DNA of 42,820 nucleotides, from the NCBI GenBank assembly GCA_018003515.1, contig JAGNDO010000043.1:1-42820 (forward strand). The letters run 5' to 3'. The notes beneath the pieces were generated by a model. That model saw only the letters and a list, made by a program, of their open reading frames with translations. It did not search any database and was not told the origin of the DNA. This stretch comes from Caldilineaceae bacterium (lineage in GTDB: Bacteria > Chloroflexota > Anaerolineae > Caldilineales > Caldilineaceae). A program made the translations under genes and the position numbers. This document shows, one piece after another, positions 14,823-23,359 of the stretch. The first letter of the stretch is position 1. Each line of letters starts with the position of its first letter.

Positions 14823-17800
14823 CTAGCGGACGATCAGGGGCAGATAGATGTATTTCTTGCTATCCCCAGCCGACGGGGCGACGGGAGCCGTGGGCAATCC
14901 TTGCTGTGCGCCCGGTTCGTTGGTGATAGCCAGGATGGGTGCGGAGGGATCGGCCTTGTTCGGAGACTTGCCGCCTTGCACTTCCGCAGCTTGGGGAGCG
15001 TTGCCTGCGGTGATGGACGCACTGAGCCGGAACTGGGCTGCGGTATAGCCATAGACTTCCACCTGGTAGGTGCCAGCCACTGGTGCCACCAAGCTGTATT
15101 GGTCCACTGCGTTGCCTTCCAGATTGCTCACCCAGGGCGGACGGGTACTGAAGTCGGGTGCCCAGATGTAGAGATCCGGATCCCCGGTCACCGGTTCCAC
15201 CCGGACCGTCAGCCGTTGGTCCTTGGCCAGGACGAAGCGATAGATGCGTCCCTGGTCCAGCCCCACCCGATCCGATTCTGGAATGTAGCTGATCAGGTCT
15301 CGGAAGGGGAAGAGGGAGATGTTGCCAGCGTTGTCCGCGGCCCAGGCCTGCATGTACTTCATCCCGGCCGAGGGGGTCATGCTCCAGGTGAAGTTGGTGT
15401 GGCCGGATGCGTAGTCCAGCCAGCCGGAACTTTGCACGGGCACCCACTGGGCGGAGTTTTGGTTGTACTCAAACTCCAGATAGAGGATGGACTTCATGCC
15501 GCTGCTGGGGGCCGGGTCCGAGGTGGTGGCGTCCAGCCGTACCGTGCGGTTGGCGGTTTCCGCGTCCCCGTTGTTGATGGCGAAGCTGTCCACATGGGGC
15601 GCAACCGCGTCCGGCGAGGCGGGCAGAATCGTGAGGGTGCGGCTGACCACGTTATTGGTCTCGATGCCTTCAACGACGGCGTTGTCCGGGTCGATGACGG
15701 CGAAGAGGGTGTAGGTGCCCACATTGGGCGGCGTCCAATTCACCGTGGAGGTGGTGTCCGAACTGCGGGGCGAGAGCAGGGTGATGGTCCCGTCGCCCAG
15801 CAAGGTGCCGCCCGCAGCCGGATCGCCTACGTAGAAGCGAGCCTTCACATCGGAGAGCGCATTCTTGCCGCCCTGGCGATGGATGATCACCCCCACCTTG
15901 GCCGCTTCCTGGGATCGGGGCGACACGGGGTCAGTCCAGATCTGGTAGCCGTTGGCGTAGAGATCATCGTTGGTGGGCTGGATGGCCGTGTAGGCGCTGA
16001 ATGCCGTGGCGGAGCTGTTGTCCGGGTTGGTGACCACCAGGTTATGAACACCCAGGGCCATGCCCGCCGGCACCGTGGCCTGCACGAAGGAACTGTTGAC
16101 AAAGACCGTTTCCAACAGGGTGTCGCTGCCCAGCTTGACCACCGCGCCAGGGCTGAAGTTGAAGCCATAGACGTTGATCTGGTTGGGCACATCGAAGCGA
16201 CCGTTGTTGGGCACGATGGACGTGACCGCGGGCTGGGCCGTGCGCACGCTGAAGGCGGCCACCAGCACGGCGGTCTCACCGCCCGGATTGGCCACGATCA
16301 GATCGTAGGTGCCGGGGCCCAGGTTGACGGGCACACTGGCTTGCAGGGTGGACCCGCTCACCATGACCACGTTGGTCAGGCTGTTGCCGCCCAGTTTGAC
16401 CGTGGGGATGGCCTTGAAGTTGGCCCCGTTGATCACCACGTTGGTCACCTGGTCGTTAAAGCCCGAGTTGGGCGAGATGGTGAAGATCTGCAAGTTGCCC
16501 CCGCTGGGCGTGGGCGGCTTCGTCGTCGCCGTGGGGGTGGGCGAAGGTGGCGGCGTCTGGGTCGGTGTCGCCGTGGCTACCGGGATAGTCGCCGTGGCCG
16601 TCGGCGTGTTGGTCGGCGGTACAGTCGTGGCCGTTGGTGTGTTGGTCGGTGGCACAGGCGTGGCCGTCGGTGTGTTGGTCGGCGGTACAGGCGTGGCCGT
16701 TGGTGTGTTGGTGGGCGGCACAGCCGTGACCGTTGGTGTGCTGGTCGGCGGAACCGTTGTCGGGGTGGCGGTGGGGGTGCCGTTGCCTGACACGGGATTG
16801 CCTACGGCCAGGGCAGGCAGATCTATGAAGCTACTTATCCCCAAATTGCCAATCAGCGTTTCGATCCCCGTTCCGTCCAGGTTGGCGCGTTGGATGGATC
16901 CGTTGGGTTCACCGTTGGCCCAGACCATCTTGCCGTTGGCCAGGTCTAGATCGAATCCAAGAGCCAGACCCGCCCCTGTGACTAGGCGTTCTTTTCCCGT
17001 GCCATCCAGGTTGGCCCGTTGGATAGAGTCGGTGGCATCGTTAGCCGACCAATAGATCTTACCGGCGGCGAGATCCAGGCGCAGCTTTTGAGGGTTCGTG
17101 CCAGCCGATGCAATAATCACATGACGGGCGCTGCCATCCACATTGGCCTGCTCGATGGAGGATGTGCCGTTGGTGTTGGTCCAATAGACTTGGCCGTTTG
17201 GTCCGTCCAACTGCATATCGTTCACCATGTAGCTAGAGTCAGGATAGACATGGATGGAGAAAAGAAATTCATCTCCGCTGCCGTCTAGATTCACCCGGCG
17301 AAGGTGGAATCCAGTTGCTTGACTGATGTAGTACAGTTTCCCATTGGCTCTATCAAGACTGATGGAACTCAGACTGCCCGTGGCGGTTAACAGCACTTCC
17401 ACGTTGGTGCCATCTAAATTCGCCCGCTTGATCTTACCTTCCTCACTCCAATAGAGCTTGTTCCCTACCCGATCCGCTATGAGGTAGCTACCAGATTTTA
17501 CATAAAGCCCTGCTCCATGCTCAAAAGCGACCAGATCCCGATAGGTAGCGTTGTCGGTGGATGTCTGGATCGTCTTGGTCGTGTTGTTGACCCAGTAGAG
17601 TTGCGATGTGCCTCCCGGCGCGCTGGTGGGCGTAGCCGTTGGCGTGTTGGTCGGCGTGGTGCCCAATACCGTCCCGGTTATAGGCTGATCCGAGGCGACT
17701 ACAATATAGCCCTGCCACCCGGACGGCAGCATATTTTGCGACGCCAGATAATAAACCCTTGCCACGAATGGCTCCTGGGTAGTCGAATACATCCCCGATA

Positions 17801-20639
17801 GATTGCCGTCGGGAGAGTAGAAGGTTTGTACCTGGGTACCCGTTGCGCTGCCAGTATTGGTGATCACGTAGGAAGAACGTACACCAGTCCTGCTCATATT
17901 CTCTAGGGTGAGATAATAGGTCTGCACGGTGGCCGTGGGGGACGGCGTGACCGTCGGCGTGTTGGTCGACTGGGTGGTCGGCACCGTTGTGGGCGTGCGG
18001 GTGGGGGTGTTGGTCGGCGTGTAAGTGGGCGTCGGTGTCGGCGGCAAGGTCCAACTGACATCGTCGATCAAGAAACTGCTGAGATAGCCATAGTCTGAAG
18101 TGACTTGGAAGGCAAGATATACGAATTTTCCCAGGTAGCTGCTTACATCCACCGCTGTCTGCACCCAGTTGCCAGTGACGGCGCTGGTGCATAGATCGTA
18201 GGTATGCACAACCAGATTATCCACCAGAATGTTGGCGTGGTCATAGCCGCAACTGGCATCTGATCGGATCTGGTAGGAGAAGTAGAGCATCCCGGTACCG
18301 CCGGCGGGCACAGTGACCATCTGAGTGAGCAGGTCATTGGCGTAATAGTCGCCACCCAGCCAGGCCACATAACTGCCCGAGTTGGGGGTTACGGGCAGAC
18401 TATCCTGGCGGATCAGGCTGCCCTGGCTGCCGGACTCGGTCCAATCACCGTTGGCGCCCAGGTCGAAGTTGCCGTTGAGCAATGGCAGAGGAGCCGGTGC
18501 GGTCAAACTCACGTCATCGATTAGGAAACTGCTGACGCCGCCACCCGAAGTGACTTGGAATGCCAAACTTACATTCTGACCCTTGTAGCTGCTTAGGTCT
18601 GCAGTAGCATACTTCCAATAAGATGTAGCGGTGTCATTGCACAAATTGAGAGTGACCACGACCGTGTTGTCAACCATCACGTTGGCATAATCGTAACCAC
18701 AACCCTCCTGGGACTGGATCTGATAGGTGAAGTAGAGCATGCCCGTACCAGCGGAGGGCACTGTGACCGTCTGGGAAACCAGATCGTTGGCGAGATATAC
18801 GCCGCCCAGCCAGGCCACGTAGCTGCCGGACTTGGGGGTGACCGGTAGACTATCCTGGCGGATCAGGGATCCTGAACCACCGGATTCGCTCCAATCGCCG
18901 TTAGGACCCAGGTCAAAGTTGCCGTTGCGCAGGGGCAGATCGCCGATAGAGGCGTACTTGCCCAGAGCGTACCAGCTCTCTCCGGCCCACTCGTCGCCGC
19001 TGGTGTCGTAGGCCAGCACGGTGAAGAAGATGTTGCGGGCCGCGGGCAGCCCGGTCAGGCTGTAGCTGGTGACCTTGCCCACGTTGATGCCCGAAGCGCC
19101 CTGGGTGGCCCCGGTGCCTTCATAGGGGTACGCGCCGTCGAAGTCGTAGTAGACCCGGTAACCGGCGATATCCGCTTCCTGGTTGGCGGCCCAACTCAGG
19201 TTGAAACTACTGCCGCTGACCGCCACTTGAAAGCCAGTGGGCGGGGCTGGCGGTGCGTCCGTGTCCGGCGCAGTGAGCAGATTGCCGTAGTTGGTCACAG
19301 CCAGAGCGCCATCGTCAAAGAAGTCCCAGATCTCGTCGTTGATGACGTTGCCGTCTGTGGTGCCCCACCAGTTGAACTGGGCGTCCAAAGTACCGTCAGA
19401 TTGGTTGTTGGCATTATAGAGTTCGTAGCCCTGGTTGCCGTAGATGTTGTTGTGCTGCACCTGGCAGTTGATGCTTCCCTGTCGCAGATAGAGACCACCA
19501 GTGTCTGTGTTGCTAGGTGCCACTTGGCCGACCACTGTGTTGTACGCAAAACAGTCGGTGCTGACCTGAGGATAGTAAAGATCCACGCCGGGCAACCCTG
19601 CCTGCGCATTGTTGAAGACAATGCTGTTGTAGGTGATCTGGTGAGGATAGATGGCACCGATGCCAGCCGTATTGATTGAGGTGCTGGCAGTAACATTCTG
19701 CGCCACTTTGTTGCCGCTGATGATCCCGTAGTACTCGGAATAGATGCCGAGGTCACGATTATTAGCCACCACGTTGTTTAGTACATCGCAGTAGCTACTG
19801 CTGTAGATGCCGAAGCCAGCATTGGCGTACACCCGATTGTGGCGGACGGTGGCGTAGGTGCAATAAATACCTCTGCCCCCGGGAGAGGTATTACCGCGCA
19901 CGGTATTGCCTTCCACCACCACACGAGTGGTGTCGGACGGGCCGTAAGCGTAAATGCCGTCGTAGCCGTTGCCGATCACCGTGTTGTTGAGGACAAAGGC
20001 CTGGGTACTCGTGGAAACACTGATACCGGTCCCTTGGTTGTCTTGCACCGTGTTATCCCGGATGGTGATGCTGCCCTCGCCGACTCGGATGCCGTCGCGT
20101 GAACTTTTACGTACCATGTTCTGGTCGATAAAGGGAGCAGCCCGGTCGATCACGATGGCGGCCGGGTTGTTGACGTCATTGCCTGCATATTCCACCAGGG
20201 CATGTTGGATGATGGAGCCGCCGGTGTAGTTGCCATCCAGGTCGAAGGTGGCGTCAATGCTGCTGTTCTCGAACTTGATAAAGCCCCAAAAGCCTGGGGT
20301 GGGGTTGGCCGTGTTGGCCCCAAAGGTGATGGGATTGGCCTGGGTGCCCTGGGCGATCAATCCACCGCTGATGGAGAGCGCCTTGCCCGCAGCAAACTTG
20401 ACCACCACCCCTGGCTCAATGGTCAGGGTGGCCCCGCTGCTCACCTGCACACTGTTGATGGCCAAATACGGACTGTTGGCCAGGGTCCAGGTCGTGTTGC
20501 TAAAGATCGGCCCACCCACGTTGGTGGTTACCTCGGCCTGGCTCACGCGCCCACTGCTGGCCAGCATGACGGCTAGCAGCAGGGGTAACAGAAAAACCCA
20601 AATGTTTCCCGACAACGGTCTTATCTTACGCTTGTTCAT
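14823..20639 (-). CDS. Giant multidomain secreted surface protein
   Basis: A 1,938-residue exported protein. AAGGAG lies 7 nt before the ATG at 20639; an earlier in-frame ATG at 20756 lacks a site. Approximate order: signal peptide (1-36); right-handed parallel beta-helix of NosD type (45-430); fibronectin type III (470-560); two tandem jelly-roll/MAM-like domains starting NGNFDLGxNGDWxESG (565-865); Thr-Pro linker; a small beta domain (905-985); an LDL-receptor YWTD-type beta-propeller with IQRANLDGTG units (1013-1280); a long VPPTNTPTATP linker; two IPT/TIG domains (1386-1553); a CARDB-like domain (1563-1673); an Ig-like domain; a pre-peptidase C-terminal (PPC) domain (1786-1876); and a tail ending YIYLPLIVR. 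All recognised parts are binding or structural, so it is probably an adhesin or sheath protein. It is transcribed divergently from the STAND regulator at 21023. Confidence 0.88.
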   Translation of the reverse strand: MNKRKIRPLSGNIWVFLLPLLLAVMLASSGRVSQAEVTTNVGGPIFSNTTWTLANSPYLAINSVQVSSGATLTIEPGVVVKFAAGKALSISGGLIAQGTQANPITFGANTANPTPGFWGFIKFENSSIDATFDLDGNYTGGSIIQHALVEYAGNDVNNPAAIVIDRAAPFIDQNMVRKSSRDGIRVGEGSITIRDNTVQDNQGTGISVSTSTQAFVLNNTVIGNGYDGIYAYGPSDTTRVVVEGNTVRGNTSPGGRGIYCTYATVRHNRVYANAGFGIYSSSYCDVLNNVVANNRDLGIYSEYYGIISGNKVAQNVTASTSINTAGIGAIYPHQITYNSIVFNNAQAGLPGVDLYYPQVSTDCFAYNTVVGQVAPSNTDTGGLYLRQGSINCQVQHNNIYGNQGYELYNANNQSDGTLDAQFNWWGTTDGNVINDEIWDFFDDGALAVTNYGNLLTAPDTDAPPAPPTGFQVAVSGSSFNLSWAANQEADIAGYRVYYDFDGAYPYEGTGATQGASGINVGKVTSYSLTGLPAARNIFFTVLAYDTSGDEWAGESWYALGKYASIGDLPLRNGNFDLGPNGDWSESGGSGSLIRQDSLPVTPKSGSYVAWLGGVYLANDLVSQTVTVPSAGTGMLYFTYQIQSQEGCGYDYANVMVDNTVVVTLNLCNDTATSYWKYATADLSSYKGQNVSLAFQVTSGGGVSSFLIDDVSLTAPAPLPLLNGNFDLGANGDWTESGSQGSLIRQDSLPVTPNSGSYVAWLGGDYYANDLLTQMVTVPAGGTGMLYFSYQIRSDASCGYDHANILVDNLVVHTYDLCTSAVTGNWVQTAVDVSSYLGKFVYLAFQVTSDYGYLSSFLIDDVSWTLPPTPTPTYTPTNTPTRTPTTVPTTQSTNTPTVTPSPTATVQTYYLTLENMSRTGVRSSYVITNTGSATGTQVQTFYSPDGNLSGMYSTTQEPFVARVYYLASQNMLPSGWQGYIVVASDQPITGTVLGTTPTNTPTATPTSAPGGTSQLYWVNNTTKTIQTSTDNATYRDLVAFEHGAGLYVKSGSYLIADRVGNKLYWSEEGKIKRANLDGTNVEVLLTATGSLSSISLDRANGKLYYISQATGFHLRRVNLDGSGDEFLFSIHVYPDSSYMVNDMQLDGPNGQVYWTNTNGTSSIEQANVDGSARHVIIASAGTNPQKLRLDLAAGKIYWSANDATDSIQRANLDGTGKERLVTGAGLALGFDLDLANGKMVWANGEPNGSIQRANLDGTGIETLIGNLGISSFIDLPALAVGNPVSGNGTPTATPTTVPPTSTPTVTAVPPTNTPTATPVPPTNTPTATPVPPTNTPTATTVPPTNTPTATATIPVATATPTQTPPPSPTPTATTKPPTPSGGNLQIFTISPNSGFNDQVTNVVINGANFKAIPTVKLGGNSLTNVVMVSGSTLQASVPVNLGPGTYDLIVANPGGETAVLVAAFSVRTAQPAVTSIVPNNGRFDVPNQINVYGFNFSPGAVVKLGSDTLLETVFVNSSFVQATVPAGMALGVHNLVVTNPDNSSATAFSAYTAIQPTNDDLYANGYQIWTDPVSPRSQEAAKVGVIIHRQGGKNALSDVKARFYVGDPAAGGTLLGDGTITLLSPRSSDTTSTVNWTPPNVGTYTLFAVIDPDNAVVEGIETNNVVSRTLTILPASPDAVAPHVDSFAINNGDAETANRTVRLDATTSDPAPSSGMKSILYLEFEYNQNSAQWVPVQSSGWLDYASGHTNFTWSMTPSAGMKYMQAWAADNAGNISLFPFRDLISYIPESDRVGLDQGRIYRFVLAKDQRLTVRVEPVTGDPDLYIWAPDFSTRPPWVSNLEGNAVDQYSLVAPVAGTYQVEVYGYTAAQFRLSASITAGNAPQAAEVQGGKSPNKADPSAPILAITNEPGAQQGLPTAPVAPSAGDSKKYIYLPLIVR
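16596..16760 (-). repeat. Tandem 33-bp repeats encoding the Thr-Pro linker
   Basis: About five units of 33 bp encode VPPTNTPTATP repeats within the giant surface protein. The unit is a multiple of three, so copy-number change would alter linker length without breaking the frame. Confidence 0.75.
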
Positions 20640-21022
20640 GATCTTCTCCTTTTTGGGAACATCAAAGCTGTCAAAAGCGAACTGACTGTCTGTGATAATG
20701 CGGGTGTTTTGTACTGCACCGACCCATGTTGGTCTCCTTTGATGGGGAACTGTCATGGGTGAACTTGTTTGGATCGGCGAGCAAACTGCCCACTACTATA
20801 CTTGGATTTGAGTACCATGCTCTACCCGTTTTCTGTCCACCTCCTGCCGAACTCTGTCAGGATCTATCCATGTTCTATCCGCATCCTCTCTGTACGGCCA
20901 AAAAGCTGTCTCAACCCTATCCGACTGGCCCCACAACCCTCCCGCCCACTTGCACTTAGGGCCGGATCAAGTAGAATAGAGAGGCATCGTTCGTTTTTCT
21001 CCAACTCAAGGACGCCCACCCC
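20640..21022. other. Divergent intergenic region between giant protein and STAND regulator
   Basis: This 383-bp gap must hold the promoters of the minus-strand surface protein and the plus-strand regulator. Apart from a possible 18-codon leader frame at 20671-20727, I see no gene. The plus-strand half is pyrimidine-rich and has no convincing promoter hexamers that I can defend. Confidence 0.4.
20671..20727 (-). CDS. Possible 18-residue leader peptide upstream of giant protein gene
   Basis: A short frame starting MGRCSTKHPHYHRQS begins at an ATG preceded 6 nt upstream by AAAGGAG, a better site than most genes in the window have. It ends 31 nt before the start of the 1,938-residue protein and is rich in His and basic residues. 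It could be a regulatory leader, or a chance frame inside the longer reading frame that begins at 20756. Confidence 0.25.
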   Translation of the reverse strand: MGRCSTKHPHYHRQSVRF

Positions 21023-22447
21023 ATGAACCCGCTTTCTACCGACAGCCTAAAAGAGCAGGTCCACGAAGCCCTCTCCCTGTGGCATCGGGGCAGTCTGGCC
21101 GGGTCGCCCTTTGCGGATCTGTTGCTCTATCGCTCTGCCCAGACCCCAGAGACCAACGCCCGGCGTGTCACCAATCAACTTCTGCTGGACGCCATCGCCC
21201 AGTTGGAACGCAGCGACGCCCAGGCCGCCGTCATCCTGCGCCTGCGTTTTGCCGATGATCAGTCCGCCCAGATTGTGGCCAATCGGCTCAATGTCTCCGA
21301 GGGCCATGTCTTTAAGAAGCAGCGGGAGGCCATCGAGCAGTTGGCGGAGATTTTGATGGACGCCGAATTGGTCGCCCGCTCCGAACGCCAAGAGCGGCTG
21401 GTGCAGCGGGTGGAGTTGCCCACCTTCACCACCCTCTTCGGCATGGACGGCGCGGTGGAGGGGCTGGCCGAGATCCTGGTGCAGCCGGGACCGCCCTGGT
21501 TTGTCTCCGTGGAGGGCATCGGCGGCATCGGCAAGACCAGTCTGGTCACGGCCCTGGTGCAGCGGTTGATTCAGGAAGGGATTGTGGGTTGGCAACGCTT
21601 TGTGGATTTGGGCTGGATCACCGCCCGTCAGCAGCTTTTCAATGCCGGGGGCGCGCTGGCTCAGGTGGATCGGCCCGCCCTGAGTCGGGAGCAGTTGATC
21701 TATGATCTGGCCGCCCAGCTTTTGCCCGCAGGCGAGGGGGCCGGCTTGCCCTTGGAGCGGCTGGCCCTGGCTCTGGGCCGCCGGCTTAGGGCGGATCCCC
21801 ATCTGATCGTGGTGGACAACCTGGAGAGTCGGGCGGATATGGAGGCCGTGCTGGCCGCCATCCGCCCGTGGGCCAACCCCACCAAATTTCTGCTGGGCAG
21901 CCGGCGCAGCCTGTTCGACGCCTCTGAGATCTACCATCACCGCCTGCCCGAACTGGGCAGAGGGGACGCCCTGGCCCTGGTGCGTCACGAGGCCCGCCTG
22001 CGCAACTTGCCCACCCTGGCCCAGGCCGATGATGCCCAACTGCACAGCATCTATGGCACCGTGGGCGGCAACCCCCTGGCCCTGCGTCTGGTGGTCGGTC
22101 AGGCAATGGTGCATGGGTTGGCCGATGTGATGGCGGATTTGAAAGGGGCCAAGGGGCAGGCGTCCGAGAGTCTCTACACCTATATCTATCGTCGGGCCTG
22201 GGACAATCTGGCCGAAGCCGAGCGTGAGACCCTCCTGCTCATGCCCCTGGTCAACGAAAACGGCTGTGATCTGGCCTATCTGGCCGGGATCGCCGAGCAA
22301 GATCCCGCCACCTTGCGCCCTATCCTCAACCGGCTGGTGAGCCTCAACCTGGTGGACAGCCTGGGCGATTTGGCGGCGCGCCACTACACCATCCACAGCC
22401 TGACTCGCTCGTTTTTGCACGAGCAGGTGTTGCAGTGGATGGGGTGA
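21023..22447 (+). CDS. STAND ATPase with sigma-factor-like HTH
   Basis: A 474-residue protein. Residues 50-115 resemble a sigma-70 region 4 type helix-turn-helix (LRLRFADDQSAQIVANRLNVSEGHVFK). A STAND/NB-ARC ATPase follows, with Walker A GIGGIGKTS (165-173), Walker B LIVVDNLE (261-268) and GGNPLALRL (348-356). A winged-helix segment ends the protein; the TPR or other repeat sensor that normally follows is absent. It may therefore depend on a partner for ligand sensing, or be a shortened regulator. Only a weak ribosome-binding site (AAGGA) is seen. It is divergent from the giant surface protein and could control it, but this rests only on position. A perfect 23-bp hairpin follows directly. Confidence 0.82.
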   Translation: MNPLSTDSLKEQVHEALSLWHRGSLAGSPFADLLLYRSAQTPETNARRVTNQLLLDAIAQLERSDAQAAVILRLRFADDQSAQIVANRLNVSEGHVFKKQREAIEQLAEILMDAELVARSERQERLVQRVELPTFTTLFGMDGAVEGLAEILVQPGPPWFVSVEGIGGIGKTSLVTALVQRLIQEGIVGWQRFVDLGWITARQQLFNAGGALAQVDRPALSREQLIYDLAAQLLPAGEGAGLPLERLALALGRRLRADPHLIVVDNLESRADMEAVLAAIRPWANPTKFLLGSRRSLFDASEIYHHRLPELGRGDALALVRHEARLRNLPTLAQADDAQLHSIYGTVGGNPLALRLVVGQAMVHGLADVMADLKGAKGQASESLYTYIYRRAWDNLAEAERETLLLMPLVNENGCDLAYLAGIAEQDPATLRPILNRLVSLNLVDSLGDLAARHYTIHSLTRSFLHEQVLQWMG

Positions 22448-22450
22448 AGT

Positions 22451-22501
22451 AAACAAAAAGAGCGGCGGCGACCTGAAGGGTCGCCGCCGCTCTTTTTGTT
22501 T
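22451..22501. terminator. 23-bp intrinsic terminator, active in both directions
   Basis: The arms 22451-22473 and 22479-22501 form a perfect hairpin with a 5-nt loop. The outer end of the stem is A5/T5-rich, so a T tract follows the GC-rich part in both orientations. It lies between the convergent STAND gene and the minus-strand membrane protein gene. It is the most classical rho-independent terminator in the window. Confidence 0.85.
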
Positions 22502-22543
22502 GGTGGGCTGTTCCCCCCAGAATTGGGGGGACAGGGGGGCAGG

Positions 22544-22954
22544 CTAGAAAACGCCCATGATCTGCAATACCCCAATGATCAAGAAAAAGGTGGCCAAGGT
22601 GAACCAGATGGCCCCGATCCGGAATTTGTCACGGGATTCTTTGGCATAGCGCAGGCGATACCAGCCCAGGCGCGCAAAGAACCAGATGGCAAGCATCAGC
22701 GCCGGGTGCCGCCAGGTGGAGAGGAGATCGCCCGTGGTCCACTGCTGCTTGAACAGCCAGACAAGCACCCCCAACACCACTTCCAGGTCCAGGGCGGTGA
22801 TGAAGAAACTGCTGACCCGGGTCTCCAGGGTCTGCCAGGACTTGTTGCCGTACCAACCCCGCCACATCATGCCCACGGTCAAGGCGGCGCAGATCAGCAC
22901 CATGTAGCGCCAGAGCGCGTGGGCGTTTTGCAGCCCTGCGACGATGCCATCCAT
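22544..22954 (-). CDS. Four-helix membrane protein (paralogue 2)
   Basis: A 136-residue integral membrane protein with about four hydrophobic helices: near WRYMVLICAALTVGMMW, FFITALDLEVVLGVLVWLF, HPALMLAIWFFARLGW and IGAIWFTLATFFLIIGVL. The layout and the motifs before helices 2 and 3 (a D before the second helix, HP at the third) match the adjacent upstream gene, so the two are paralogues. Related proteins are often labelled cytochrome b-like without evidence. The ATG at 22954 comes one base after the stop of the upstream gene, suggesting translational coupling. It is the last gene of the PadR operon. The function is unknown. Confidence 0.75.
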   Translation of the reverse strand: MDGIVAGLQNAHALWRYMVLICAALTVGMMWRGWYGNKSWQTLETRVSSFFITALDLEVVLGVLVWLFKQQWTTGDLLSTWRHPALMLAIWFFARLGWYRLRYAKESRDKFRIGAIWFTLATFFLIIGVLQIMGVF

Positions 22955-22955
22955 C

Positions 22956-23348
22956 CTAGGCCACCCGCACAATCCCCAGGGCGACCAACAGGGCGGCGAC
23001 CGCAAACCAGATCAACGCCTGCTGGAACTTGCCCGCATCTGTGGACGCCTTTTTGGCCCGCGCCCAGCCAATGTGCATAACGGTTAGGGCAATCAGCATG
23101 GTGACCGGGTGTTCGGCACCGGGAACGCTGGCGGGAACTTGCCACCAACTGCCCATGAACCAGATGATCAACCCAAAGAGTACTTGAATATCCACCGCAA
23201 TGGTGGTGAACATGCCCAATTGCCGATCCAGCTTGCTCCACTTCCCCTTCTGCACCAGCCCCAGAAGCATTTTAACCAAGAAGATGACACCGATCAGAAT
23301 GACCAGCCAGCGCCAGCCATCATGAGACATTTTTAGCATTCCGTACAT
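22956..23348 (-). CDS. Four-helix membrane protein (paralogue 1)
   Basis: A 130-residue integral membrane protein starting MYGMLKMSHDGWRW, with four hydrophobic helices. The segment KLDRQLGMFTTIAVDIQVLFG and then HPVTMLIALTVMHIGWARAKKA is characteristic of a small family of uncharacterised membrane proteins that have conserved His at the first and third helices. Those His could ligate haem, which would explain cytochrome-like labels, but this is unproven. AAAGGA lies 6 nt before the ATG at 23348. The gene starts 11 bp after the PadR gene ends, so both probably share a transcript and are controlled by PadR. Confidence 0.78.
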   Translation of the reverse strand: MYGMLKMSHDGWRWLVILIGVIFLVKMLLGLVQKGKWSKLDRQLGMFTTIAVDIQVLFGLIIWFMGSWWQVPASVPGAEHPVTMLIALTVMHIGWARAKKASTDAGKFQQALIWFAVAALLVALGIVRVA

Positions 23349-23359
23349 GGTTGTTCCTT

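Noticed and set aside
14901..16790. A 629-codon plus-strand frame opposite the giant surface protein
   Set aside because: Shadow of the minus-strand gene, rich in Gly, Arg and Val from the reverse complement of Thr-Pro and IPT coding sequence.
20726..21026. Plus-strand frames of 77-85 codons before the second STAND gene
   Set aside because: Composition is pyrimidine-rich and non-coding in character, with no start signal or domain.
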